From Neolewinella marina (GTDB lineage Bacteria; Bacteroidota; Bacteroidia; Chitinophagales; Saprospiraceae), in NCBI RefSeq assembly GCF_002631205.1, contig NZ_PDLO01000006.1:1-64000 (forward strand): 64,000 nt of DNA, written 5' to 3'. The notes under the pieces were generated by a model, which saw only the letters and a program-made list of their open reading frames with translations, had not been told where the DNA came from and ran no database searches. Made by a program: the position numbers and the translations under genes. Shown here one piece after another: positions 1-8,397 of this stretch (positions are counted from its first letter, which is position 1; every line of letters begins with the position of its first letter).

Positions 1-2
1 CC

Positions 3-232
3 CATTGACCCCCTTGCCGCCCATTCACCCCTTCAGTCCTTCACCCCGTGAGCCCTTGCCGCCCCCACCCGAGCGAAGCGAGGGGCGATTTGCCGCCCAT
101 TCACCCCTTCAGTCCTTCACCCATTGACCGCCTTGCCGCCCATTCACCCCTTCAGTCCTTCACCCATTGACCCATTGACCCATTGACCCATTGACCCCCT
201 TGCCGCCCATTCACCCCTTCAGTCCTTCACCC
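3..232. repeat. C-rich tandem/interspersed repeat block downstream of infB
   Basis: Four exact copies of a 33-nt unit (it begins TTGCCGCCCATTCACC and ends CAGTCCTTCACCC) start at 14, 90, 133 and 200. An octamer CATTGACC occurs at 3, 122 and four times in tandem at 165-196. Copies 2 and 3 are separated by 10 nt; copies 3 and 4 by the same kind of spacer plus three extra octamers, so the octamer number looks slippage-prone. The strand is almost G-free inside the units. Positions 1-312 hold no recognisable gene. Confidence 0.85.
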
Positions 233-312
233 ATTCAATCCTTGCCAAAAAGAAAAGGGCCAAAGCACAAAGCCTTGACCCTTCCATATCGATTCGGAGT
301 AAACTCCAGCGG

Positions 313-3126
313 TTAGTTGTTCGACTGCATCTTCTGCTTGACTTCGATGATCTCGTAGCCTTCGATGACGTCGCCTTCCTTGATGTCGTTGAAGTTCTTG
401 ATGTTGAGACCGCATTCCATACCGGCGCGGACTTCCTTGACATCGTCCTTGAAGCGCTTGAGGCTCGCCAGTTCGCCGGTCTGTCCCTCCTTGAGGGGGA
501 AGATGACGATACCGTCGCGGATCACGCGGATCAGGGTGTTGCGGGTGATCTTGCCTTCGTCGACGTAGCAGCCGGCGATGGTACCCACCTTCGAGATCTT
601 AAAGACTTCGCGGACGGACACCTGGCAGACGGTGTTCTCTTCGCGGGTCGGCTCCAGCATGCCTTCAATGGCGCTGCTGATCTCGTCGATGGCTTCGTAG
701 ATGATCGAGTAGGTCTTGATCTCCACGCCTTCGCGTTCGGCCAGTTTGCGGGCCGAGGAGCTCGGGCGCACCTGGAAGCCGACGATGATGGCGTCCGAGG
801 CGGTAGCCAGCAGGATGTCCGAGTCGATGATCTGGCCGACGGCCTTGTGGATCACGTTGACCTGGACGGTCTCCTGGGAGAGCTTGATCAGGGAGTCTGA
901 AAGGGCCTCTACGGAACCGTCCACGTCGCCTTTGACGATGAGGTTGAGTTCCTTGAAGGTACCCAGGGCCAGACGGCGGCCGATTTCGTCGAGCGAGACG
1001 CGCTTGGCGGCCCGGTTGGCCTGTTCGCGGCTGATCTGGGCGCGGCGGCTGGCCAGCTGACGGGCTTCCTGCTCGCTGGGCATCACCTTGAGGATTTCTC
1101 CCGCCTGGGGTGCACCGTCGAGTCCGAGGAGCAGCACCGGCGAGCCGGGGCCTACTTCCTTCACCCGCTTGTTGCGTTCGTTGAACATGGCCCGGACGCG
1201 TCCGCTGGCCTCGCCGGCCACCAGGATGTCCTGTACGCGGAGGGTACCGTGCTGGACCAGGATCTTGGTTACGTAGCCGCGGCCTTTCTCCAGCGAGGCC
1301 TCCAGTACGGTGGCCACCGCGGGGCGGTCGGGGTTGGCGGTCAGTTCGAGCATTTCGGCTTCGAGCAGCACCTTTTCCAGCAGGTCGTCGATGCCCACGC
1401 CATTGAGGGCGGAGATCTCCTGCGACTGGTACTTGCCGCCCCATTCCTCGACCTGGTAGCCCATGGAGGCGAGTTCGGTCTTGATCTTGTCGGGGTTGGC
1501 ACCAGGGCGGTCGATCTTGTTGATGGCGAAGATCATCGGTACCCCGGCGGCTTCGGCGTGACTGATGGCCTCCTTGGTCTGGGGCATCACGCTGTCGTCG
1601 GCGGCGATGATGATGATGGCAATGTCGGTAACCTTGGCACCACGGGCACGCATGGCCGTAAAGGCTTCGTGACCCGGCGTATCCAGGAAGGTGATCTCCT
1701 TGCCGTTGGGCAGCTTCACTTCGTAGGCACCGATGTGCTGGGTGATGCCACCGGCTTCGCCGGCGATCACGTTCGAGTCGCGGATGCGGTCGAGCAGCGA
1801 GGTCTTACCGTGGTCTACGTGACCCATAACGGTGACGATCGGCGGGCGGGACTCCATGTCCTCGGGATCGTCCTCGTACTCTTCCTCCTCCTCTTCGGAT
1901 TCGTCGACGTTGATGAATTCCACCTCGTGGTTGAATTCCTCGGCTACGAGTTCGATGATTTCGGCGTCGAGGCGCTGGTTGATCGAGACGATCACGCCGG
2001 CGTTCATACAGGCGGTGATGACTTCACCGATGCCGACGTCCATCATGTTGGCCAACTCCTGGGCGGTCACGAATTCCGTGACCTGCAGCTTGTCGTTGGT
2101 CTGATCGTCCATCATCGCCTCCTGCTTCTCGCGGATGCGGTCGCGGTTGTCGCGGCGCTGGCGCTGACGTTTCTTCTTGCCGCCGCCGCCCTGCAGGCGG
2201 GCCATGGTGGCCTTGATCTTGTCTTCGATGTCCTTGGCCGAGACTTCGCGGGGCTCGTCGCTGCGTCCACCGGTGCCGGTACGGCCACGGTCGGTGCGGC
2301 CACCCCGTGCGCCGCCGGTCTGGGGCGGTCCGGTGGTGATCTTCTTGCGCTTGCGCTTCTTGCGCCCGTCGTCGGTGGTGCGTTTCTCCGGCTTCTTGAT
2401 CTCGATCTTGCCCAACACCTTCAGGCCGCGGAGCTTGGGCTCGGCGGTTTTGTGCAGGTCGGGCTTCTCGCCGGCCTGACGGGTCTGGGGCGCGGGTTGC
2501 TCGGCGGCCGTCGGCTTGGCCGGGGCGGCGGGCTTGTCCGCGGGCTTCGGCGCCGGGGCCGGTTGCTCGGCGGGGGCGCGCTTGGCCTCGGGCCGCTGCT
2601 GGGCGGCGGGCGGCGTTTTCTTGGCCGGCTTGGGGGCCTCCTTCTTCGCCGGGCGGCGCTTGGTGGCTTCCAGGTCGATCTTACCCATGACCTTCAGTCC
2701 GGGTACCTCACGCTTCTGCTCGGTGGGGGGAGTCGTCGTCGGCTTCTTTTCCTCCTGGGGCGGGGTCGCGGGTGCCGGGGTGGGGGGCTGGGGAGCTTTG
2801 GCCACTGGTTTTGGTTGCTGCACGGGCGGGGGAGCGGGGGTAGTTACCGGCCGCGGGGGCGGCGGCGGCGGGGGTGGCGTAGCACGGACCGTCGGAGGCG
2901 GGGGCGGCGGTGGGGCCGTGGGCCGGGTGCCGAACTCCATCTTCCTTGCCTTCTCCTTATCCGAAATTGCCTTGGCGAATTCCTGACGCACGGCGGACTC
3001 CATCTCGGAACTGACTTGCGCGATCGGTTTATTCTCGATCTCGAAGCCCTTACCGGTCAGGAACTCGACGATTGTCGAGGTGGCCACGTTCAATTCCTTC
3101 GCTACTTTAATTAGTCGTTTACTCAT
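313..3126 (-). CDS. infB: translation initiation factor IF-2
   Basis: GTPase that places initiator fMet-tRNA on the 30S subunit and promotes 50S joining, in the cytoplasm. 937 aa. The start chosen gives [14 protein letters not shown], the usual IF2 N-terminal helix; an upstream in-frame ATG at 3147 would add seven unlikely residues. After the N-domain comes a long low-complexity linker of proline runs and Lys/Arg-Ala-Pro stretches. It holds two near-copies of a short motif ([10 protein letters not shown] and [10 protein letters not shown]). The G-domain shows GHVDHGKT (around residue 435), DTPGHEAF and NKIDRPGAN, followed by the usual C-terminal domains. The large linker is common in Bacteroidota IF2. 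A TAnnTTTG box lies ~140 bp upstream. Confidence 0.97.
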   Translation of the reverse strand: MSKRLIKVAKELNVATSTIVEFLTGKGFEIENKPIAQVSSEMESAVRQEFAKAISDKEKARKMEFGTRPTAPPPPPPPTVRATPPPPPPPPRPVTTPAPPPVQQPKPVAKAPQPPTPAPATPPQEEKKPTTTPPTEQKREVPGLKVMGKIDLEATKRRPAKKEAPKPAKKTPPAAQQRPEAKRAPAEQPAPAPKPADKPAAPAKPTAAEQPAPQTRQAGEKPDLHKTAEPKLRGLKVLGKIEIKKPEKRTTDDGRKKRKRKKITTGPPQTGGARGGRTDRGRTGTGGRSDEPREVSAKDIEDKIKATMARLQGGGGKKKRQRQRRDNRDRIREKQEAMMDDQTNDKLQVTEFVTAQELANMMDVGIGEVITACMNAGVIVSINQRLDAEIIELVAEEFNHEVEFINVDESEEEEEEYEDDPEDMESRPPIVTVMGHVDHGKTSLLDRIRDSNVIAGEAGGITQHIGAYEVKLPNGKEITFLDTPGHEAFTAMRARGAKVTDIAIIIIAADDSVMPQTKEAISHAEAAGVPMIFAINKIDRPGANPDKIKTELASMGYQVEEWGGKYQSQEISALNGVGIDDLLEKVLLEAEMLELTANPDRPAVATVLEASLEKGRGYVTKILVQHGTLRVQDILVAGEASGRVRAMFNERNKRVKEVGPGSPVLLLGLDGAPQAGEILKVMPSEQEARQLASRRAQISREQANRAAKRVSLDEIGRRLALGTFKELNLIVKGDVDGSVEALSDSLIKLSQETVQVNVIHKAVGQIIDSDILLATASDAIIVGFQVRPSSSARKLAEREGVEIKTYSIIYEAIDEISSAIEGMLEPTREENTVCQVSVREVFKISKVGTIAGCYVDEGKITRNTLIRVIRDGIVIFPLKEGQTGELASLKRFKDDVKEVRAGMECGLNIKNFNDIKEGDVIEGYEIIEVKQKMQSNN

Positions 3127-3265
3127 TCGATCGTTTAAGCACGTCATTATTTTACCGCAGAGTGCTACCGCGGGGCCATTCAGAACTACCCTAAAAAGCC
3201 GGATTTCCCCCTTGGCCTGGCGCTGCGTCGGGAGATAACTTTCGGAACACTATCCGAATGCAACG

Positions 3266-3273
3266 CAAAGATA
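3266..3273 (-). promoter_or_regulatory. Bacteroidota -7 promoter box for infB
   Basis: TATCTTTG followed by C on the minus strand matches the TAnnTTTG(C) consensus. It lies about 140 nt before the infB ATG, so a long leader is implied. No convincing -33 TTTG at standard spacing was seen. The rest of the gap 3127-3419 shows nothing else. Confidence 0.5.
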
Positions 3274-3419
3274 AGCTAATCAAGGTACAAAAGCGGTAGG
3301 TTACCGTCCTTGCAACGTGTTTGGGTAAACGCAGGAGCGCAAACATAGTTTGAGTTGCCATGGGTGTCCGCGTATTTTATCCGCAGCGGACCCCAAAACG
3401 AGTGTCGGCGTCGGGCCGC

Positions 3420-3842
3420 TCAGTACCGAATTTCGTTTCGCCGCACGGCGGCCACCGAGCGGGCGATGAGTTCGCGGAGTACCTCCCGGTCGACATCCGC
3501 CAGCCGTTTCAGGTAGAGGCAGCTCTTTCCGTGCTTGTGGGGGCCGAGTTGTTGCAGCAGTTCCTCTTCCCGCTTCAGTCCGCTCATCACGTAGAGGGTG
3601 AGGTTTTGCTTGCGGGGGCTGAAGCCGGTGACCATCCACTCCCCCTCCCGGCCGCTGGCGTAGCGGTAGCGGTAGGTGCCGAAGCCGACGATGCTGTCCC
3701 CCCACATGCAGGGTGGCTCCCCGGTTACCTCGGCCATCAGATTCATCACGGCATAGGCGTCCGCCCGCTTTTGGGGGTCCTCCACGGTGTCGAGAAAATC
3801 GCCGGGGGATGCGGAAGTGGGGGTGGTTTTGTTTTCGGCCAT
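3420..3842 (-). CDS. DUF1801 (YdhG-like) domain protein
   Basis: 140 aa, cytoplasmic, function unknown. The ATG at 3842 gives MAENKTTPTSASPGDFLDTV; the longer in-frame extension is Arg/Pro-rich and unlikely. The features of the DUF1801 fold are visible: an N-terminal helix with DPQKRADAYAVMNLM, a central MWGDSIVGFGTY segment, a GFSPRKQNLTLYVM strand pair and C-terminal HGKSCLYLKRLADVD. This family has a frataxin-like/YjbR-like fold and no settled biochemical role. It stands alone between infB and the divergent amidohydrolase genes. Confidence 0.85.
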   Translation of the reverse strand: MAENKTTPTSASPGDFLDTVEDPQKRADAYAVMNLMAEVTGEPPCMWGDSIVGFGTYRYRYASGREGEWMVTGFSPRKQNLTLYVMSGLKREEELLQQLGPHKHGKSCLYLKRLADVDREVLRELIARSVAAVRRNEIRY

Positions 3843-3940
3843 GACGGGGAAATGTTGTCGGGTGGTGGGCGTAGCCGGCCGCAGTTGCTCCGGTGCTCTG
3901 CTAAATTTACGTACTTTTCGCCCCCGACCAAATCCGCAAA

Positions 3941-6931
3941 ATGACACAACGATTCAGGCCACTGCTATTCCTGGCCGCCCTCTGCTGGGGAATTACCCTG
4001 GCCGCCCAGACGACCTATCCTTATAATGGTGTCTACGACGAGCCGGAAGGCTTCTACGCCTTCACCGGTGCTACGGTACACGTGAGCCCGGACCGCACCG
4101 TCGAGAACGCCACCCTCACCATCCGCAACGGCAAGGTGGAAAGCGTTACCGCGGGCGGTGCCGTACCCCGCGGGGCCGTGGCGGTCGACCTGACCGGCAA
4201 GCACGTCTACCCCAGCTTCATCGAGGTGTACGGCGATTACGGCATGCCCGAAAACGAGGGCAGCGGACGGCGCAGCCGCCGCGACGGCCCCCAGATGGAA
4301 AGCAACACCGAAGGTGCCTATTCGTGGAACCAGGCCATGCGCCCGGAAACCGACGCCGCCCGGCTGTTCACCATTGACGAAAAGGAAGCCAAGGCCCTGC
4401 GGGAAGCCGGCTTCGGTACGGTATCCACCCACCACCACGACGGCATCAGCCGCGGATCGGCGGCCGTGGTCACCCTGGCCGAAGACAGCGAGAACGAGGT
4501 GATCCTGAAGCGCAACGCCGCCCACCACCTTTCCTTCGACAAGGGAAGCTCGAGCCAGGACTACCCCAACTCCCGCATGGGAACCATGGCCCTGCTGCGG
4601 CAGACCTACCTCGACGCCGAGTGGTACGCCAAGCAAAACCGGGAAGAAACCAACCTGAGCCTCGAAGCCTGGCGCAACCTCCAGGACCTGCCGCAGATCT
4701 TCGCGGTCGACAGCTGGCAGGATGCCCTGCGCGCCGACCAGGTGGGGGATGAATTCGGCAAACAGTACATCATCCGCGGAAGCGGCGACGAATACCAGCG
4801 CCTGCAGCCGCTGAAGGCCTCGGGAGCCACCTTCATCCTGCCCCTCAAGTTCCCGGACACCTACGACGTCAGCGATCCCTTCGCGGCCGACCTGGTGAGC
4901 CTGGCCCAGCTGCGCCACTGGGAGCGGGCCCCCGGCAACGTAGCCGCCGTGGACAGCGCCGGCATCCCCTTTGTCCTGACCGCCCACGGACACGACAAAC
5001 CCGCCGATTTCCACGAAGCCCTGCGCAAGGCCGTTGCGGCGGGTGCCAAAGCCGACCGCGTCCTGGCGGCCCTGACCACCGGTCCGGCCAAACTGCTCGG
5101 CATCGGCGACCGGGTAGGTACCCTGGAAAAGGGTAAACTGGCCAACTTCATCGTCACGGACAAGGATCCCTTTCAGGAGAAGGCCACCCTCTACCAGAAC
5201 TGGGTGCAGGGCCACGCTTACGAACTCAAGGACCTCAAAACCCTCGACCTGGCCGACGCCTACGACATCAGCATCGGCAGCAACCGATTCGTAGGTGAGG
5301 TATCCGGCGACCCCGGCAGCCGGAAGATGAAGATCTCCCCCGCCGGCGATACCACCTCAACCGAAGTGAGCCTGGCCGAAAGCGGCGGCGTACTTACCCT
5401 GCGCTTCCGCCCCGGCAAGGAAGGCGGCTTCTACCGGATCAACGCCACCCCCCGGGGCGAAGGCTACGCCGGTACCGGCCGCGGTCCCGCGGGAGAGCTG
5501 GTCACCTTCACCGCCACCCCCCGCCCCGCCTCGGCGCAGCAGCGGGCCGACAAGGAGAAAAAGGAAGCGGAAAAGGCCGAGCAAAAGTCCTACGCCAGCC
5601 GCCTCACCTACCCCAACATCGCCTACGGCTTGCCGCAGCACCCTACCACGAAGAAGGTGCTCTTCCGCAACGCCACCGTCTGGACCAACGAGGCCGACGG
5701 CATCCTGGAAGAGACCGACGTACTGATCGAGAACGGAAAGATCAGCCGGGTCGGTAAAGGGCTGTCGGACCGCGGCGCCGAAGTGATCGACGCCACGGGC
5801 ATGCACCTCACCAGCGGCATCATCGACGAGCACAGCCACATCGCCCTGCTCGACGTGAACGAGGGTACCCAGTCGAGCACCGCCGAGGTGCGGATGTCGG
5901 ACGTAGTCGACGCCGTCGACGAGAACATCTACCGTCAACTGGCCGGCGGCGTGACCACCAGCCAGCTGTTGCACGGGTCGGCCAACCCCATCGGCGGCCA
6001 GTCCGCCCTGATCAAACTCCGCTGGGGCGCTACCCCCGAGGAGATGATGTTCCAGGGGGCCGACCCCTTCATCAAGTTTGCCTTGGGTGAAAACGTGAAG
6101 CAGTCCAACTGGGGCGACGCCAACCGCATCCGTTACCCCCAGACCCGCATGGGCGTGGAGCAGATCTTTGAGAACTACTTCAGCCGCGCCGCCGAATACG
6201 GCCGCGCCCGGGAAGCCGGGGAGGACGTACGCCGCGACCTGGAACTGGAAGCCCTCCTGGAAATCCTGGAGGGTGAGCGCTTCATCACCTCCCACAGCTA
6301 CCAGCAGGGGGAGATCAACATGCTCATGGAACTGGCCGAGCGCCACGGCTTCCGGGTAAACACCTTCACCCACATCCTGGAAGGCTATAAGGTAGCCGAC
6401 AAGATGGCCGACCACGGGGCCGCGGGATCTACCTTCTCCGACTGGTGGGCCTACAAGTTCGAAGTCAACGAAGCAATCCCCTACAACGGAGCCTTGATGC
6501 ACGAGCAGGGGGTATTGACCGGCTTCAACTCCGACGACGCCGAGATGGCCCGCCGCCTCAACCAGGAAGCGGCCAAGGCCGTGCTCTTCGGCGGAGTGAG
6601 CGAAGAGGAAGCCTGGAAGTTCGTTACCCTCAACCCCGCCAAGATGCTGCACATCGACGACCGCGTCGGCAGCGTCAAGGCCGGCAAGGACGCCGACCTC
6701 GTACTCTGGAACGACAACCCCCTGAGCATCTACGCCCGGGCGGAACGCACCTACATTGACGGCAAGGAATACTTCAACCGGGCGGAGAACGAAGCCCGGC
6801 GCGAAGCCCTGCTCCGGGAACGCAACGCATTGATCCAGGCCAGCCTGGACGCCAAAAACAAGGGTGGTAAAACGCAGGAACCCCGCGGCAACAGCCGCCG
6901 CCTGCTGCACTGCGACAGTGAAAACCACTAA
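3941..6931 (+). CDS. secreted double amidohydrolase-fold protein
   Basis: 996 aa with an N-terminal signal peptide ending near LAAQ (residues 1-22). It holds two amidohydrolase-superfamily modules. Module 1 (about residues 35-430) has the flanking beta-sandwich and the C-terminal GDRVGTLEKGKLANFIV hallmark, but where PGLID-HxH is expected it reads PSFIEVYGDYGM, so the metal-binding HxH is missing. A charged linker (~530-548, KEKKEAEKAEQK) leads to module 2 (~560-970). Module 2 keeps IIDEHSHIA (His631 and His633), the HILEGYK and FNSDDAEM segments, and a GSVKAGKDADLVLW end. Module 2 is probably catalytic and module 1 a pseudoenzyme. The substrate is unknown; imidazolonepropionase-like or prolidase-like cyclic amides are family possibilities. 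The next gene encodes a related protein 10 bp downstream, so they are probably cotranscribed. Confidence 0.88.
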   Translation: MTQRFRPLLFLAALCWGITLAAQTTYPYNGVYDEPEGFYAFTGATVHVSPDRTVENATLTIRNGKVESVTAGGAVPRGAVAVDLTGKHVYPSFIEVYGDYGMPENEGSGRRSRRDGPQMESNTEGAYSWNQAMRPETDAARLFTIDEKEAKALREAGFGTVSTHHHDGISRGSAAVVTLAEDSENEVILKRNAAHHLSFDKGSSSQDYPNSRMGTMALLRQTYLDAEWYAKQNREETNLSLEAWRNLQDLPQIFAVDSWQDALRADQVGDEFGKQYIIRGSGDEYQRLQPLKASGATFILPLKFPDTYDVSDPFAADLVSLAQLRHWERAPGNVAAVDSAGIPFVLTAHGHDKPADFHEALRKAVAAGAKADRVLAALTTGPAKLLGIGDRVGTLEKGKLANFIVTDKDPFQEKATLYQNWVQGHAYELKDLKTLDLADAYDISIGSNRFVGEVSGDPGSRKMKISPAGDTTSTEVSLAESGGVLTLRFRPGKEGGFYRINATPRGEGYAGTGRGPAGELVTFTATPRPASAQQRADKEKKEAEKAEQKSYASRLTYPNIAYGLPQHPTTKKVLFRNATVWTNEADGILEETDVLIENGKISRVGKGLSDRGAEVIDATGMHLTSGIIDEHSHIALLDVNEGTQSSTAEVRMSDVVDAVDENIYRQLAGGVTTSQLLHGSANPIGGQSALIKLRWGATPEEMMFQGADPFIKFALGENVKQSNWGDANRIRYPQTRMGVEQIFENYFSRAAEYGRAREAGEDVRRDLELEALLEILEGERFITSHSYQQGEINMLMELAERHGFRVNTFTHILEGYKVADKMADHGAAGSTFSDWWAYKFEVNEAIPYNGALMHEQGVLTGFNSDDAEMARRLNQEAAKAVLFGGVSEEEAWKFVTLNPAKMLHIDDRVGSVKAGKDADLVLWNDNPLSIYARAERTYIDGKEYFNRAENEARREALLRERNALIQASLDAKNKGGKTQEPRGNSRRLLHCDSENH

Positions 6932-6941
6932 AAAAAATCCG

Positions 6942-8237
6942 ATGAAACTTACCATAAAGTACCCCCTGGCCCTGCTTCTCGGGCTGCTGCTTTGCACCGG
7001 CGTCCGCGCCCAGAACCCGACGCCCGCCCCCGACCAGCGCGAACCGCTGGCGGTAACCGGCGCTACCGTCCACGTAGGTGACGGCACCGTCATCGAAAAC
7101 GCCACCCTGCTGGTGCGCGGCGGCAAGATCGAGCGCGTCGGCGCCAACCTGCCCGCCCCCGCCGGCTACCGCACCGTCGACGCCACCGGCAAGGAGGTCT
7201 ACCCCGGCATGATCGCCCTGAACAGCCAGCTGGGCCTGACCGAGATCGGCGCCGTACGGGCCACCAACGACCAGCGGGAAGTAGGCACCTTCAATCCGAA
7301 CGCCCGCGCCCTGATCGCCTTCAATACCGACTCCCAGGTCATCCCCACCGTGCGCAGCCGCGGCGTACTGCTGGCCCAGGCCACCCCCGAGGGAAGCCTC
7401 GTGAGCGGCCGCAGCAGCATCATGCAGCTCGACGGCTGGAACTTCGAGGACGCGGCCGTCCGGGCCGACGACGGCATTCACGTCAACTGGCCCAACCGCA
7501 ACAGCTACAACTGGCAAACCGGAGACCTGCGCCCCAACGAGCGCTACGACGAACAGGTGCGCGAACTGGAAACCTTCCTCCAGCAGGCCATCGGCTACTG
7601 CCAGCGCAGTGGGGAAGGCACTGACCGCCTGCTGAAGTTCGAGGCCTTCTGTGAGGCCGTCAACGGCGAGAGCAACGTCTACCTCCACGCCGACGAGGCC
7701 CGCGACATCCAGGCCGGTGTCCTCCTCTTCAAGCGGATGGGCGCCAAACCCGTGATTGTGGGCGGCTACCAGGCCTACCTCGTGGCCGACTTCCTGAAGC
7801 AGGAGGAGGTACCCGTGATCCTGAGCAGCACCCAGGCCCTGCCCGCCGGTCAGGATGAGGCCATCGACCAGCCTTACCGCAACCCCGCCCTGCTGGCGGC
7901 GGCCGGCGTCGACTTCGCCATCAGCCACGAGGGCTACTGGCAGCAGCGGAACCTGCCCTTCGTGGCCGGACAGGCCGTCGGCTTCGGACTCGACTACGAA
8001 AAGGCGATCGAGGCCATCACCCTGGCCCCGGCCCGCATCGTGGGCATCGCCGACGACTACGGCAGCATTGCCGCGGGCAAATCCGCCACCTTCGTGATCG
8101 TCAGCGGCGACCTGCTCGATATGCGCAGCAGCGAAGTGGAGGAGGCCTTCATCGACGGCCGCTCCATCGACCTGAGCAACAAGCAATCGGAGCTCTACCT
8201 GAAGTTCAAGGAGAAGTACAACCGGCAGACCCGCTAG
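6942..8237 (+). CDS. secreted amidohydrolase-fold protein, probably catalytically degenerate
   Basis: 431 aa. The ATG at 6942 is followed by a clear signal peptide (LALLLGLLLCTGVRAQ). The N-terminal strands (TGATVHVGDGTVIENATLLV) and the C-terminal YGSIAAGKSATFVIV block are typical of the amidohydrolase superfamily. The metal-site position reads YPGMIALNSQLG instead of PGxIDxHxH, so the two histidines are absent. The central region has FLKQEEVPVILSS and GVDFAISHEG. It follows the double-domain amidohydrolase gene by 10 bp and resembles that protein's first module. The two proteins may form a complex in which this subunit is structural or substrate-binding; that is inference. A hairpin terminator follows. 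Confidence 0.85.
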   Translation: MKLTIKYPLALLLGLLLCTGVRAQNPTPAPDQREPLAVTGATVHVGDGTVIENATLLVRGGKIERVGANLPAPAGYRTVDATGKEVYPGMIALNSQLGLTEIGAVRATNDQREVGTFNPNARALIAFNTDSQVIPTVRSRGVLLAQATPEGSLVSGRSSIMQLDGWNFEDAAVRADDGIHVNWPNRNSYNWQTGDLRPNERYDEQVRELETFLQQAIGYCQRSGEGTDRLLKFEAFCEAVNGESNVYLHADEARDIQAGVLLFKRMGAKPVIVGGYQAYLVADFLKQEEVPVILSSTQALPAGQDEAIDQPYRNPALLAAAGVDFAISHEGYWQQRNLPFVAGQAVGFGLDYEKAIEAITLAPARIVGIADDYGSIAAGKSATFVIVSGDLLDMRSSEVEEAFIDGRSIDLSNKQSELYLKFKEKYNRQTR

Positions 8238-8256
8238 TACGCGCCTGCCCCGCCAC

Positions 8257-8299
8257 CCGGAAGCCCGTCGTCTGATTCAGGCGGCGGGCTTCCGGTTTT
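8257..8299 (+). terminator. rho-independent-like terminator after the amidohydrolase pair
   Basis: Arms CCGGAAGCCCG (8257-8267) and CGGGCTTCCGG (8285-8295) pair perfectly. The stem continues inward through a G-T wobble and two pairs, and TTTT follows. It lies 20 bp after the stop codon. Confidence 0.75.
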
Positions 8300-8397
8300 G
8301 GTCGACCGGGGGAGGACGTACTTCTAGTTTGTCACAGCCAGCCGCGGATTGCGATCCGCTCCTTCCTAATTTAGTCGCCCAAGCCAATCCCCCCTGC

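Noticed and set aside
3-232. CRISPR or attachment-site array in the left-edge repeats
   Set aside because: Spacing between units varies and the intervening sequence is itself repetitive; no integrase or cas gene is nearby.
1249-3114. 621-codon open frame on the plus strand across infB
   Set aside because: It mirrors the Pro/Ala/Lys-rich infB linker in high-GC DNA and gives a Gly/Val/Leu/Arg-rich product without domain features; infB on the other strand is unambiguous.
4314-6129. Several 60-100-codon frames inside the amidohydrolase gene on both strands
   Set aside because: All lie within a clear signal-peptide-bearing protein and show only GC-driven composition.
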